The notes under the pieces: generated by a model
Database searches by the model: none
The model's input: only the letters and a program-made list of their open reading frames with translations
What the model was told of the DNA's origin: nothing
Shown: piece by piece, positions 11,150 to 22,082 of the stretch
Numbering within the stretch: the stretch's first letter is position 1
Layout: the number at the start of each line of letters is the position of its first letter
NCBI GenBank assembly: GCA_025094145.1
Contig: JALLLS010000085.1
Location: forward strand, 81,455-145,454
DNA length: 64,000 bases
Reading direction: 5' to 3'
Source: Spinellus fusiger
Lineage: Eukaryota; Mucoromycota; Mucoromycetes; Mucorales; Phycomycetaceae
Position numbers and translations under genes: made by a program

Positions 11150-11830
11150 AATGACAAAATGATAAATTGGTTTTCTTATGAATCCAGAGGAACCTTATTA
11201 AATGTCTAAGCAATTCTTGTAGACATATTTTTATTTTATTTTATCACTGAACTTATTATGTCTGACTCTGTTATTGACAATAGACTATAAATGCTCAGTA
11301 GGCCTGACTACAGGTGAGTAGAAAGGGGGGTATACATATCTATGACCTATAACTGTCATCAGAATGACAATCTCTTTATGAGTATGGATAGATGAATTCT
11401 CCATAACACGATAAAAGTCTTTCAATTCAGGGTGTTTATCTAGTGGATCTACTGTCCCGCTCAAAAGTTTGGTATAATATCCAGTAATGCCTTTTTTCTT
11501 TCCATTTTTAGTATTTACAGTCATTTTCTTGTGACTACCAGCAACTCTGATTCTTTTGTTCATTTGGAGAACTATAGCATCCACATTAACGACATCTACT
11601 ACCGAAATTGCTCCTAAAAAATGTGATTCATATTTGATGGTTGGTGTTGTCTTTACAATGGGAGTGCCACAGGAAGATTGATTATAACACAGTCTCATGT
11701 TAATATCAAAAGCATATGCATCGATGAAAGCACAGTTTTGAAGATAGTCCATATCGGTTGCTTTTCACTTTATAGCCCACTCATATCTTACACTGATATA
11801 TTTTTCATTATTTTGAGCTAAACGATAGCA
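11150..11830 (-). pseudogene. DDE-superfamily transposase fragment (DDE_3-like, distinct from the Tc1 copies)
   Basis: The minus-strand frame (11752 to 11285) reads DMDYLQNCAFIDAYAFDINM, then HFLGAISVVDVVNVDA, GYYTKLLSG, FYRVMENSSIHT and YPPFYSPVVRPTEHL. These match the first Asp (FIDE-x-F), second Asp (VMDNAPIHT) and Glu (LPPYSP-x-x-NPIE) blocks of DDE_3 transposases. The second Asp is now Glu (MEN), and a stop precedes Met. The coding trace continues on both sides: RYEWAIK upstream to about 11830, and NNRVRHNKFSDK and GFIRK downstream to about 11150. Inactive. The HTH domain and TIRs were not found. Confidence 0.75.
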
Positions 11831-12510
11831 AGCCAGTTTAAGTTTCTAATATTAAACTGTTCTCTTTTCTCAACAATCTAATTCATGGCGTGATTATCTT
11901 TCTCTGTAGTCATTCTAAATTGACCATTTTCCATTAAGGACGGCTGTCTATTGCTTATTTCATAATAGATATAAATTAAACAAAAGAAGAGCTTTTTGGC
12001 AAGTGAAGTCTACGGTTTATATTTCAGAAAATCTGCCATTTAATACTGTACAGACTGTACTTTTGAAAATTATTGTATTATGTTTTGCAATGGTAAAAAT
12101 GCAGTGTATAATTTATTAGTTAATTAAGTCTTTTATTCACAATGCTACAGACTATGTTTATGGACCCTCAAGTTTTTTTTCGTGGTGGTATAATTCTTAT
12201 CCACACACACACACACAATATATATTATTATACTCGTCCAATATATTTATCACGAATAGTAAACGCTACCGACCACTGTTAAATAAACAGAAAAATCGCT
12301 TTCATTGAGCGTATCCTTCTTTGATAAAACTATTCAACACAGAAAATAGGTATCATGGATTGTAATACGATTAATTTAGTCGTTATTTATTGAATGTAAA
12401 TTCAACTATAGAACATCGATGAGTAATCTCTTTTTTGTATTATTTTTCTATGTGCCCCTTAGAGAAGAGGCATGGAAATCAAAGAGGGAGAAAATAAAAT
12501 TAAAAAATGA
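11831..12510. other. Intergenic, no gene seen; probable 3' region of the Kre9-like gene
   Basis: AT-rich with a short CA microsatellite (12202-12216). The end nearest 12510 should contain the 3' UTR of the minus-strand gene. No motif-bearing open frame. Confidence 0.4.
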
Positions 12511-13160
12511 CTATGCGTTGCTGTTAACGTTAATGAGTGATGGGGTTGCGTTGATAGTGAATAACTCGGATTTAGCCAGCGTGTCAGTGCCATTAAAGTC
12601 AGTGCCCTCGAGAATAATCTTATATTCACCATAGAAAATGGGTTCAAGGGGAAGATTGTATTCATAGAAGCCAGTACTGAGAGGAATATCAGTGCCAATA
12701 TCCATATCTGAGAAAATATATCGTTAGAACAAGTTACACACATACACCCATTCACTTACAGTGTTTGAATCCACTACGACTCGAAAACGCAATATGCAAA
12801 AAGCCACTAAACACAGAATTATGAATAAAGGCTGGTTATGACTTTTTCATTTATTACCGGGCATCCTCAGGGATATTAACTCCACCAGCATTTGTTTCCC
12901 TAAATAGTCAACAAAATGTCAATTTAATACAAATCAAGTGCATGTTGAAGACTTACCATGTAATATTACGTGTGTCGCCAAATGTCCATACTGTGCCACT
13001 TGTAGGATAGGTGCTGATTTTTTTAGAGTAATTTAGTAAGAGAACAGGTATTTGAACAAACAAAAAAAAAGTCCTACATTGGGTTACTCCAGGTAGACTC
13101 GTCAGAGGCATAAGCTAAAGAGACTAAGGCAAAAATAGATATCAGAACTGATTTAACCAT
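12511..13160 (-). CDS. Small secreted Kre9/Knh1-like cell-wall protein, five exons
   Basis: Exons on the minus strand are 13160-13078, 13013-12957, 12899-12858, 12806-12760 and 12707-12511. All introns are GT..AG and 47-64 nt, and the joins give 141 aa. The N-terminus MVKSVLISIFALVSLAYA is a clear signal peptide. It is followed by the Kre9/Knh1 N-terminal family signature ITYPTSGTVWTFGDTRNITW and a beta-sandwich ending GEYKIILEGTDF. Members of this family are secreted or GPI-anchored and linked to beta-1,6-glucan or wall assembly. Here there is no Ser/Thr-rich tail and no GPI signal, so it is probably a short secreted protein. NIT and NAT sequons could be N-glycosylated. No lesion seen. Confidence 0.85.
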
Positions 13161-14569
13161 AGTAATATAGAAGATTGAAAGGTAAGAAAAACTTTTAATA
13201 GATAAATAAAACTAGCCTTCAGACCACCTTTTATACAAGTTTCTTTATATTTAGCTAAAGACCTATAGCTGCATCATTCACACTTTTTTGACTTTATTAG
13301 ATATCCTTATTTCAGGGCCTATCCCTGTTGTTGAATATTTGCCGTTTTGAACATTTATTTTTATTAGCGCTTCTTTGCTTTCATCCATTTATCTAAAGAT
13401 AATGATATTAGTAAATGCCTGAGTTTGTTTACATATTACTCTCTACATATCTTTCTTTTGAGTTTTATATTTGCATGTACTTTTTTTTTTTGGATACAAT
13501 TCTTTTTATGGATAATTCTATTGGCCATATTGATATACTCTGTAACATATATCTTCAATAATTATCAATAATTATTATTTATCGTGCTGTTTAAAGATTA
13601 CTATGGTATTATGTATGTTGCCTATTCTCAATCTTATTATTACTATTATTATAGGCCTATTATCTTAATATATTTACATAGACACCATGATACAATATTT
13701 TAAAGAAATATTCATATTCATATTATAAGATTTTTTCTATATTTCTATATTCAAAAACTAACATTATTTTCTGTAATTCACTTTCTTTTTTTCTTTTTTT
13801 CTTCTAAGGCTCTATTTTATTTATCTGTTTATAGACTATAGGAAAGTTTCATGTAGAATTCACTTTTTCTTTTCCTGAAGCTACTATTTTAGCTTATTTT
13901 TTTCAAAAAAGAAAAAATATGTATAAATAGAAATCAATAGAAGTATATCCACAATAAATATCAATACAAATGGTACAAAGTATTATTCTTAACAAGTGAA
14001 CTCAATCAAAATTAAGCCGATCAGTCATTATCTGTCTAGGTATCACGAACTATTGCACCGTGAGTGTGTCTGTGTTACTTTATTTATGCAATAAGCCTCA
14101 TTTAATTTCACAACTAAATAGCATATAGTATAGCACTTTATCATTATAATAGCTATATTTCCATTGTTATTTTTTTTTATGATATCTACATATGAATAGT
14201 TAATCAATGTCTAAATATGCAATAAAGCCACTATTTAAATGATTAGAGAATTAGCAATATCACTAATATGTATAACATTGATATTCTATATTAAGAAGGT
14301 GCGGGCTAATAGATTATAGATATTAGGAGTAATGATAGCGAAGAAAAGGCTTAATTACCATACTTTAATATGTATACAAGTATGCAACTTTTCATAAATG
14401 GAAACCATATTCAAATATTAATTATTTTCAAAATAACAACCTCTTAGAGTCACAAGTTTATTTACTAGCTTTATAAGAAAAGAGAAATATAATGTATATT
14501 ATTTTTTTGGTACATTAATAGCACAGTTTAAGATAACTGGCTTTTTTGCCCTATCACTTTACTTATATA
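13161..14569. other. AT-rich intergenic stretch, no gene seen
   Basis: The first 200 bp are presumably the promoter of the Kre9-like gene. The remainder is very AT-rich, with poly-T runs and no open frame carrying a recognisable motif. Confidence 0.5.
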
Positions 14570-15840
14570 GTGTCCAGCAAGATAGATATAAACTATTTCA
14601 TTTTCCGATATGATTCTTGTATGGGGAAGTACTTATTATTTATCATAAAAACATACATTAAACACACAGTAGAAACTTCAGAATAGGATAGAGTATAAAG
14701 AAAGTCAACAAGATAATAAATACAGGTTTACTGGGTGGAAACCCTTAGTATTTGGTGTTTCTACCCTTGGCCTCTATCACAGTCCTACATCTCCAATGTA
14801 TGCTGGCAATGAGGTTGTTGGTAACTTCTTTGGTGATTCTCTCCCATTCTTGGACCAGGAGAGCCTTCAAATCTTGTAGGGTGCTTGCTTGGGTCATCCT
14901 CTTGCAAACTGCTCTGTCCAGCTCCTCCCAAAGATGCTCAATTGGGTTCAGATCAGGGCTTTGAGAGGACCACTCCTCTATCGTGACTATGCCTCTCTCA
15001 TCCTTCCATTTCCTAGTCTCCTTACTAGTATGGCAACTGGTATTGTCCTCTTGAAGAAGATGGATTCTTCTACCCCAGCAATTCTACCAACACCCTCACC
15101 AGAAAAGAGAACCCCACACCATCACCCCACCATCACCACCACCACCAAACCTCATTGTTGGCTTCACATTCTTTGGGAGAAGACTCTCCTTCCTGTGAAC
15201 CGCTTTGTTGCGGTGGTTGTTGCTTATTAGCTGGTACTTTGACTCATCGAACTAGATGACTGCCTTCCAGTCTTCCTCAGTCCAACGAAGGTAAGTCCTA
15301 GTCCAAGTAAGCTTCAACTACTTGTGCTTGTTGGTGAGATCAGGCTTTCTAATCACCCTGCAGGAAGACAGACCAATCTTTTTCATCATTTTTTGGAATG
15401 TCTTCATGGACACCTGGGTGGCCATTCTCTGATGAAGCTCCTTCATGCTCTGGAAGGATTCCCTTGCCACTTTGCGAGAAACTTCCCTCTCGTCTCTCTC
15501 CGTCAATACAGGCTTGCGCCTAGAGCTCTTCCCTGATTTGAAACAGCCAGTTTTCCTGTATTTCTTCATGCTAAGGCTGACAGCGGGCCGACTGACGCCA
15601 AACATGGCTGCAACATTCACTTGACTGGTACCATTTATGGTGGCCTCGTGGACTATGAGTTGACGAGTGAGGTCATCATTATTCTTCTTTCTTGTTTCCA
15701 ATAAGCTTGGTGGGTTGTTCAGTGATGTTAGACATAATGGATGTTATAGTGAAAATAGAAGGAATAAGGAATAAGTAAAAAAAATTGAGCAAAAAAAAGG
15801 TCAGAAAATGAAAAGAGTTATATCTATTTTGCCGGACACT
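14570..15840 (-). mobile_element. Tc1-like element with frameshifted transposase
   Basis: TIRs are about 35 bp: the left begins near 14571 with GTGTCCAGCAAGATAGATAT and the right ends with its inverted partner (ATATCTATTTTGCCGGACAC, about 15819-15838). The minus-strand transposase starts at 15735 (MSNITEQPTKLIGNKKE), shifts frame near 15685, then runs to 15318 with the Tc3/Tc1 HTH INGTSQVNVAAMFGVSRPAV and a second HTH. Further in it reads WTEEDWKAVI, QEDNTSCHTS and SSQSPDLNPIEHLWEELDRA down to about 14750. Stops and indels make it inactive. It is the same family as the better-preserved element at 62040-63394. Confidence 0.85.
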
Positions 15841-16087
15841 GAACTATTTAGTGATGTACAGTTTTATGGATTACTCTTTAAAAATCTTTGTTTTCAATTT
15901 ATTCTTTGTAAACTGCACTCATTCTTTATATTATCAAGATACTCACAGTAAGATAATAAACAAAGGTTTATTTAGTGAAGACTATTGGTGTTATCACCTA
16001 TCATACTCATTTCATACAGAGAAGTACTATTCAATATCTACATTCATCAATGAATATAGGGGAAACCACAATTCTTTATAGAGAACT

Positions 16088-16862
16088 TCAAGTTTCATCA
16101 TTTGTTTGAAGATCAAGTGTACAGCTGGATTGATTCTGTTCCTGCTTGATTTCTTCATTGTCTGTGATAGATTGAGATTCTACTTGCAAGTTAACCTCAA
16201 CTTCTTCGGTAATTATGGGCTTGGTCACAATGTCAGTTATGGGCTTGGTCTCAATGTCAGTTATGGGCTCAAGAGAGACTCTTTCCCTGTATGCCTTCAA
16301 GATTTTATAAAAAGTCGATTCGCTAATACCAACTACAGCAGCAATCTTCTTTCTAGTAAGGCCATTGACAGTGTGCTCGTGTATAACAGTATTGCGTATG
16401 TCTTCATTATCAACTTTTCTTTTTCTATTATGTTTAATACTCTTTCCAGTACTAAGTGCATGTTTCTTCAATATATTGTAAACAGTCACTTGGCTAGTAC
16501 CAATCATAATAGCAATCTTCTCCTGACTGAGGCCATTGACAGTGTATTCATGTATAACAGTATTGCGAATGTCTTCAGTATTAATAGTTTGTTTATTAGA
16601 GTCTGTTTCCTTGATAGTGGCTGTCTTCTCGATAGTGTTTTCCTGTTCAGTAGTGTTTGTTTTTTCTATAGTGACAATCTTCTCGGTGCTAGCTGTTTGT
16701 TTGATGATGGCTGTTTCTTCAGTCGCGTCTACTTGTTCAATAGCAGTTTTTTCTTCATTCAATTTTTCTTCATTAGTGGTTGCTTGTTAAATAGCAGTTG
16801 TTTCTTTATTAGTGGTTGCTTGTTCAATAGCAGTTGTTTCTTCAGTAGGTGAAATAGACATT
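16088..16862 (-). pseudogene. Protein with two Tc1-type helix-turn-helix repeats and T/E/I-rich tails, one in-frame stop
   Basis: The frame starts at 16862 (MSISPTEETTAIEQATTN), is interrupted by one TAA at 16787-16789 and continues to 16088. That is about 257 codons; without the stop it would be one protein. The N-terminal half is a degenerate Thr/Glu/Ile-Lys repeat. Two copies of one HTH follow: EDIRNTVIHEYTVNGLSQEK and EDIRNTVIHEHTVNGLTRKK, each with about 20 further residues of the same type, separated by a basic linker (KHNRKRK). The HTH resembles the first HTH of the adjacent Tc1 transposase (VHEATINGTSQVNVAAMFGV). There is no DDE domain. The tail has ITDIETKPITDIVTKPI repeats. The large TIR element begins 79 bp upstream of the start. 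Possibly a domesticated or satellite DNA-binding protein; function unknown. Confidence 0.6.
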
Positions 16863-16940
16863 AGGTGGTGGAAGTAAGGAGTTGATATAGCTACGTTTGA
16901 ATGTAAATAACCACTCCGGAGTTTAAATAAGCTCCAAGTA

Positions 16941-17075
16941 CACACCAGGAGATTTTTGGGATATAAAAGGAAATATTCTGAGGATAAAATCATAATCTTC
17001 TTATGATTGGCTAATGTGTTTGAAAATGCCTTTTTGTTGTCCAGATGGTCGATTTCAAACTCTGCCTGCCTATCA
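16941..17075. repeat. Left terminal inverted repeat of the large transposon
   Basis: Inverted match to 23262-23404 over about 130 bp. It is also similar to both TIRs of the element at 2672-4330 and, over its outer 37 bp, nearly identical (4 differences) to the inverse of 43484-43520. Confidence 0.85.
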
Positions 17076-17245
17076 GAACAAAGATAATTGACCTTGCAAT
17101 TAAGAAGTATAGAATTGGCTGTAAAGACAAGAAATAGAACAAGAATCACCCTAAAATTATAACTCAGTCACTGATATTCCTCTCTTAGCATAATTTGTTA
17201 TCCTTAAGCCCACAGTATTTGCAGCATAACAATGTTTAAAAATAT

Positions 17246-20158
17246 TTATTGTGGGACTCGCACTGAATTGACTCTAGTGGTCATTGTCCAGAAGAGAGAG
17301 CCAAACTTGCTCACATTGAGAGAAGTATAGCCATTCATTGACACAATGTCCACAACTTCTTCAACAACAACATCTTCAAGCTCTACCTCAATAGTAGTGC
17401 TCAAAGAAAAGATAACATTGGAAATAATGTTATCCTTTACGCCCAAGGCAAAAAGAGAGGAAAAGTTGTGAGTTTCTTTGGCAGAAGCCAGATGTTGTGG
17501 GTGGGTGGGAATGTTTTGGCCAGTGGCAAGATGGAAATTGTATGGTACAATAACCATATTACCCTTCTCAATGGCAACAATCTTACCAAAGATGGGAGAA
17601 GCACCAGAAGAGAAAGAAAAAAGACCAGCCAGACCAACAACAATGCTTTTTGAGCTGCTGTTGTTATCAACAAGCTCACGGGAAATGGTGAGGGGGCGCA
17701 TCTCTTGAGAGAGCTTGACCTCAGCTCCAGCAGTGAGCAGACCATGGTAGCCAGGCACATGCCAGTACCCACCTTGGAAGACGTGTACCGACATGTACTT
17801 CTTCCCAAAGGAAACAGCAACATCTCGAGAGGGCGAGCGTCTGTTGGTAAAGATTATCCTTTCACGGATAAACTTGTTGAATTGTTCGCCTCTCTCTGTT
17901 TCATAGTGAACGGGAGGGGCAAAGCGAGAAATGTCTTCACAAAGATGGCTCAGGAGATGCATCTTCAGAGTGCTGCCAGTCTTTGGTTTTTTTGTAGACT
18001 TGCCAAGTGCTGCCACCTTATCATACTTGGCAATTGCCCCGGTCAGTTCTCCAACAACAGACTCCACATTGTCTAGATAGACATGCAAAGATGTCTCGAC
18101 TCTTTGCATATATAACAGCGACACAAGAGAACCAAGTTTGACAAAGCAATCAAAAATGATTGCCTTGGTGCTGTTCATGGTAATGAGCCGATCTTGAATC
18201 AAATGATTCAAGATGGTGGGCATCTGCTGCACAATGGTTTTATAATCTCTTCCGAGATATGAGCCACAACGGCGGAAAGGAGTGTGGTGGTTTCGTTTGA
18301 AAGCTTTGCTGTTGTAATTGAAGAAGCTTTCTTCTAAGTGCTTCACTTCTGCTTCAGTTAAGAACGGCACCATGCCAATCACAAGGCTCTTGGCGACACC
18401 GAGGAGGACAGTGTGGAGTATCTCCACTGGGCAATCCTTGGAGGGATCCCACGACTGCAAGGACAAAAGTGCTTCACCGCCAGTCAACTTGCATCCAGTG
18501 CTGGTGTTGGTTTTCAGACTGGTGTTGTTGGGGTTGTTGATACAGTGTTGGTGCATTTCCACCAACTCTTCTTTTGTTCGGGCAGGGGCATCACCTTCCT
18601 GCTCCACTCCTCCACTTCCACGTTCATTTATCCAATGGCATTTCCTGCATGGGAGTCTAGCCTTGGGACCAAGACTACATGCAATCGCCGCATGCATGGG
18701 ATTGTCTGCCATGATGAAGTGAAGAACACCAACAACAAGGACAGACTCTCCAAACTCCACATCGAACATCACCATGCCTCTCTCCAACGCCTTGAGGTCT
18801 TTTACAATGTCAGGAAGCATTTCAACTGCTGAAAGCTTGTTACTGGTGCAGAGAAAGAACATGTTCTCAACCCCATTCTGCTCTTTGAAGGGCATAGCAG
18901 CAGGGGACAGCACCCAACTCTCAAACTTGTTCCACTTTTTCGTGGTATTGCCACTTGTGTCGTCCGAAAACAAGTTCATAGGCACAATCTTGACTGGCAT
19001 GAACTGTCTGTTAGAATTGATGGCGGCTCTCTTGAGAGGATGGTGGGTGGTAGAGTTGGTGTGGGAGTGAGAAGGAAGTTGGATATTCTTTACAATATCT
19101 AGTATTACAGTGCTGCCAAGAGAGAAACCAGTTGCCTCCTCGTAAGCCTCAGCCATCAGTCTACCATGTTGCATGAAGAAAGAGGCAAGCTTGTATGTTG
19201 TTGTTGTTGTTGTTTCACCGGGAGAGGCGCACACTACATCTCCAACCCAGAGATCAACAGAAGTATCATTGATGGTAACAGTGACCATGGGGTGCTGAAA
19301 CAGCGGGTGAGTTCTCCACTTCTCTCCCTGAGTTACAGAAACTCATTGATTTGGAGTTCTGTCTGGCAGGGCAGAGAGTATCTTTGTCTTGAGGGGGTTG
19401 GCAGTGAGGAGCCTCAAATGCTCAGAAGGCTTGTTCATAGAGAACTGGTGGATGGTGGTGGTGGGGGGCAAGCCTTTGCAGGTTTCAACCACTGTAACAT
19501 CATGGGTGGTGGTGGGGAACTTGGGGACATGGCTTCTCACCCTCTTCTCGAGGTTAAGAACCCTGTTTAAAGCAGGGACTTTCTCCTGAGGATTGGCAAG
19601 ACAAGCCTCTCTCACATCTTTGCACAAGGTGATGATCTCCCCTGCAAATCTTCTCGAGATACGTTCCTCATTTTCAGTAAAGAAACGATACATGATCATC
19701 TCCAGCTTTGTCGAGAATGGGAAGATATCATCTACAAAGGCAGCCTCCTCAAAGGTGTTGTTGCTGCTGTCAAAATTATCTTCCCCGGTAACCCAAAGAG
19801 GTTCTTCTTCAAGAACTTCCTCATCTTCAACAACTATCTCCTGGTCATCATCACCTTCCTCTTCTACACGGAAGACTGTGGTGATGGCGGGGAGAGGTCT
19901 GTGAACAATAGCAATAAAGCATGATTAGTTTGGTTCTTATTATTCTATGCCTCTATTTCTACGATAAATACCCAGAAGAAGACTCAGGCATGGAACTATT
20001 CATAGTAGAGAATGAGCAACATTACTTTTAGACTTGAGATTATCCTTATATTTTATTAGAAAAGTGTGATTTCAGATTTCCCTTTGTTTTGAATGTTTTT
20101 TTGCAGACAGTGCAGGTGGGAATTTCACTTTTCTTGAAGTTGATGGTGGTGAAAGACA
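17246..20158 (-). pseudogene. Plavaka/CACTA-like transposase with one in-frame stop
   Basis: Probable exon 1 (20158 to about 20048) encodes a C2H2-type finger, CTVCKKTFKTKGNLKSH. After an intron to about 19910, an acidic N-terminal region and the frame to 19343 lead into a 680-codon open frame (19288-17246). Between them lies a single TGA at 19343-19345, in frame. The related copy at 56 kb has AGA (Arg) at this codon, so the stop is a recent point mutation. Diagnostic segments are DNPMHAAIACSLGPKARLPC with RKCHW (metal-binding look), CPVEILHTVLLGVAKSLV, and RFAPPVHYETERGEQFNKFI followed by TNRRSPSRDVA. These are the style of Plavaka/CACTA-group transposases of fungi. Apart from the stop the protein seems intact, so it died recently or needs readthrough. 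Confidence 0.75.
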
Positions 20159-20199
20159 TGGTAAGGAAGATTTCAATATAAGGAGTGAGTTATTTGACT

Positions 20200-21330
20200 T
20201 GTGAATTTTGACTTAATTAATTATAGGAAAGTAGCGGCTAGAGTGTATACTTCACCAGAATAAAGATATTTTTTATTTTTTGGTCTGTTATTATTTTGTT
20301 ATTTCTTGCACTGCCCCTACAACTCAACGCCTAAGTACTCATCAAGATGAACATAACTGAGCAAGGTAATGTACTATTATTAACAAAGAGAAACAATAGA
20401 AGGAGGTGATAGACACCACCAAAAGCTATTCTAGTGATAAAAAGGTAAGCAGTGTCTTCATCTGGGCTTGAGTTCAATGTAATCCACAAGACATAGTACT
20501 GACTCTTCTTCTAATAGATGATATATGACTCATTATTCTCAAGACAGGTGTTAAGTACAAGGTAAGCATATTATCTCTCTTTATTGAATCATTACTAATA
20601 CACTCTTCTGTTATTAGATAAGTTAAGACTCTTCTTAAGTCAGTCTCAGGTGGTCTTCTTCCTTCTATACTGTCTAAGGTGTCTAGGCTGTCTAGGGTAT
20701 ACTCCTGAGCATAGTCATCTATCTCGCAAGAACAAAGTATAAGGCTTTTAGGTTGTGGAATCTTTTGCTATGAAGGAATACGCCTAGAACAGCAGTAGCT
20801 ATAGTAATAGTATATTATTAGCTACAGTATTATTAGCTTGTCGTGAAGACATTTTCCATATTTGGATGGATCACTTCTTTTGGAACGAGCACTGATTTAT
20901 TACCAAACTAAGAAGGAGACTCTATTGAATATCAAGGGATGTCGATAGTTCATAGCATTTTCGATAGTTAGCCCCTGAATCTATACGATTAGAAAAGTAT
21001 AAAAGACGTAGTAATTCCATTTAATAAACAACAGAGTTTAACTACATGTTCTACTGCTCCGTATACCTTTGGCCTAAAAACCCAAAGACGACAAGCTATA
21101 TTATTATTAGCTATATTATTATAATAAACAATTTTATTCATAAACAATATTTTTATTGATAATATAATTTGATATTGAGGTATTCCATAAAAGGTAAGAG
21201 AATTTTGGATACTCGCAAACCTTTGATTTCAATTACAGTTCCATAAAAGGCAGAAAATTTTCGGTTTCAAAAGGCGAAGATATCATCGCTTAAAGGCCAG
21301 AAAAATCTCTTAGTGTGTAAAGTAACAAAT
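20200..21330 (+). other. Non-coding internal region with a ladder of conserved splice-like signals
   Basis: On the plus strand, opposite the transposase, exon-like blocks 20347-20365, 20400-20444, 20518-20561 and 20618 onward are each bounded by GTAATG/GTAAGC donors and AATAG/ATTAG acceptors. The same blocks and signals recur at 57057-57340 and, in part, at 3398-3510. The 45-nt second block is open in one frame in all three copies (K-E-V-x-x-TTK-x-YS). I could not join the blocks into one clean reading frame. They may be 5' leader exons of the plus-strand cargo gene or a decayed small gene. Confidence 0.45.
20839..21093. mobile_element. Solo LTR, 255 bp, with 4-bp target duplication AGCT
   Basis: Same family and exactly the same length as 3543-3797, differing at only a few positions. 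It is flanked by AGCT on both sides (20835-20838, 21094-21097). It is inserted in the internal region of the large transposon, so it is younger than that copy. Confidence 0.92.
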
Positions 21331-21369
21331 AAAAAGAATCAGGGCCTTTTAAACAAATGTCCTTCTTTA

Positions 21370-22080
21370 CAGTCCCATGTAATAGGTGACTAGACAAAAG
21401 ATAAATATTTATTTTTTATTCTTCAAAAATAAAAGAGGTCTTTTTCTTTTCTTTTATAACTTATTCAAAAGATGACCTCAATCAATAAAAATCAGCCAAC
21501 TGTTAGCCAAGAACATAAATATAGTCTCATCAAAAGAGAAGAGCATGATGTGTTTATTAGAGGTCAAATTATAAGACAATGGAGAAGACATGCTAACTAT
21601 CAAGGGATTTCTGACGATCTTGACATGCTAAAGAGTACAGTGGGCAGGATCGTCTTATTGTATAAAAACAAAGGCACAATTCAACTCAGAATACGTACAG
21701 GAAGACCTGAAAAGGTTTTATCTACTTCAGAACTGGCTATCGTTTTGTCTATTCGCAGAAACACTATACAAATAATTGCATATGATTTAAGAAATATGAG
21801 TAATGTAGAAGCAAGGTTGTTTGATCTGACGAATCCTATTTTACAGTTGTGAGCAATGATAAAGAGACTAGAGTGATTAAAGATAAAGACTCTGCTACAA
21901 AGCACTGAACAATATTTTTATAATAAGAATGTGGACAATCAGTTAAAGAACAACTATTCCAAATCCTGTGTTATTCCATTAATCTTTTATTATGAAAATC
22001 TTAGACTGATAGATAGACCTTTATTTTTCAAAATAAAATAAAAATAAAATTGATGTCTACTCACTTATTGTATGGGACTG
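21370..22080 (+). mobile_element. Short Tc1-like derivative encoding only the DNA-binding half of the transposase
   Basis: TIRs CAGTCCCATGTAATAGGTGA and the inverse of TCACTTATTGTATGGGACTG are flanked by TA (21368-21369, 22081-22082); length 711 bp. An open frame at 21472-21852 (126 aa) contains an HTH region (QIIRQWRRHANYQGISDDLD, then TVGRIVLLYKNKGTIQ, then GRPEKV). The DDE catalytic part is missing. The frame is intact. It is an internal-deletion derivative. A protein of this kind could bind the TIRs without cutting, but that is inference. Confidence 0.75.
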
Positions 22081-22082
22081 TA

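Noticed and set aside
14840..15230. Plus-strand frames across the 14570 Tc1 element
   Set aside because: Antisense of the Tc1 catalytic region (SPDLNPIEHLWEEL on the minus strand).
16106..16852. 248-codon plus-strand frame rich in Phe/Ser/Cys
   Set aside because: Antisense of the double-HTH frame; composition is what antisense of Glu/Lys/Thr repeats gives.
17705..18832. Several plus-strand open frames of 120-139 codons opposite the large transposase
   Set aside because: They are complementary shadows of a long motif-bearing minus-strand frame and have no motifs of their own.
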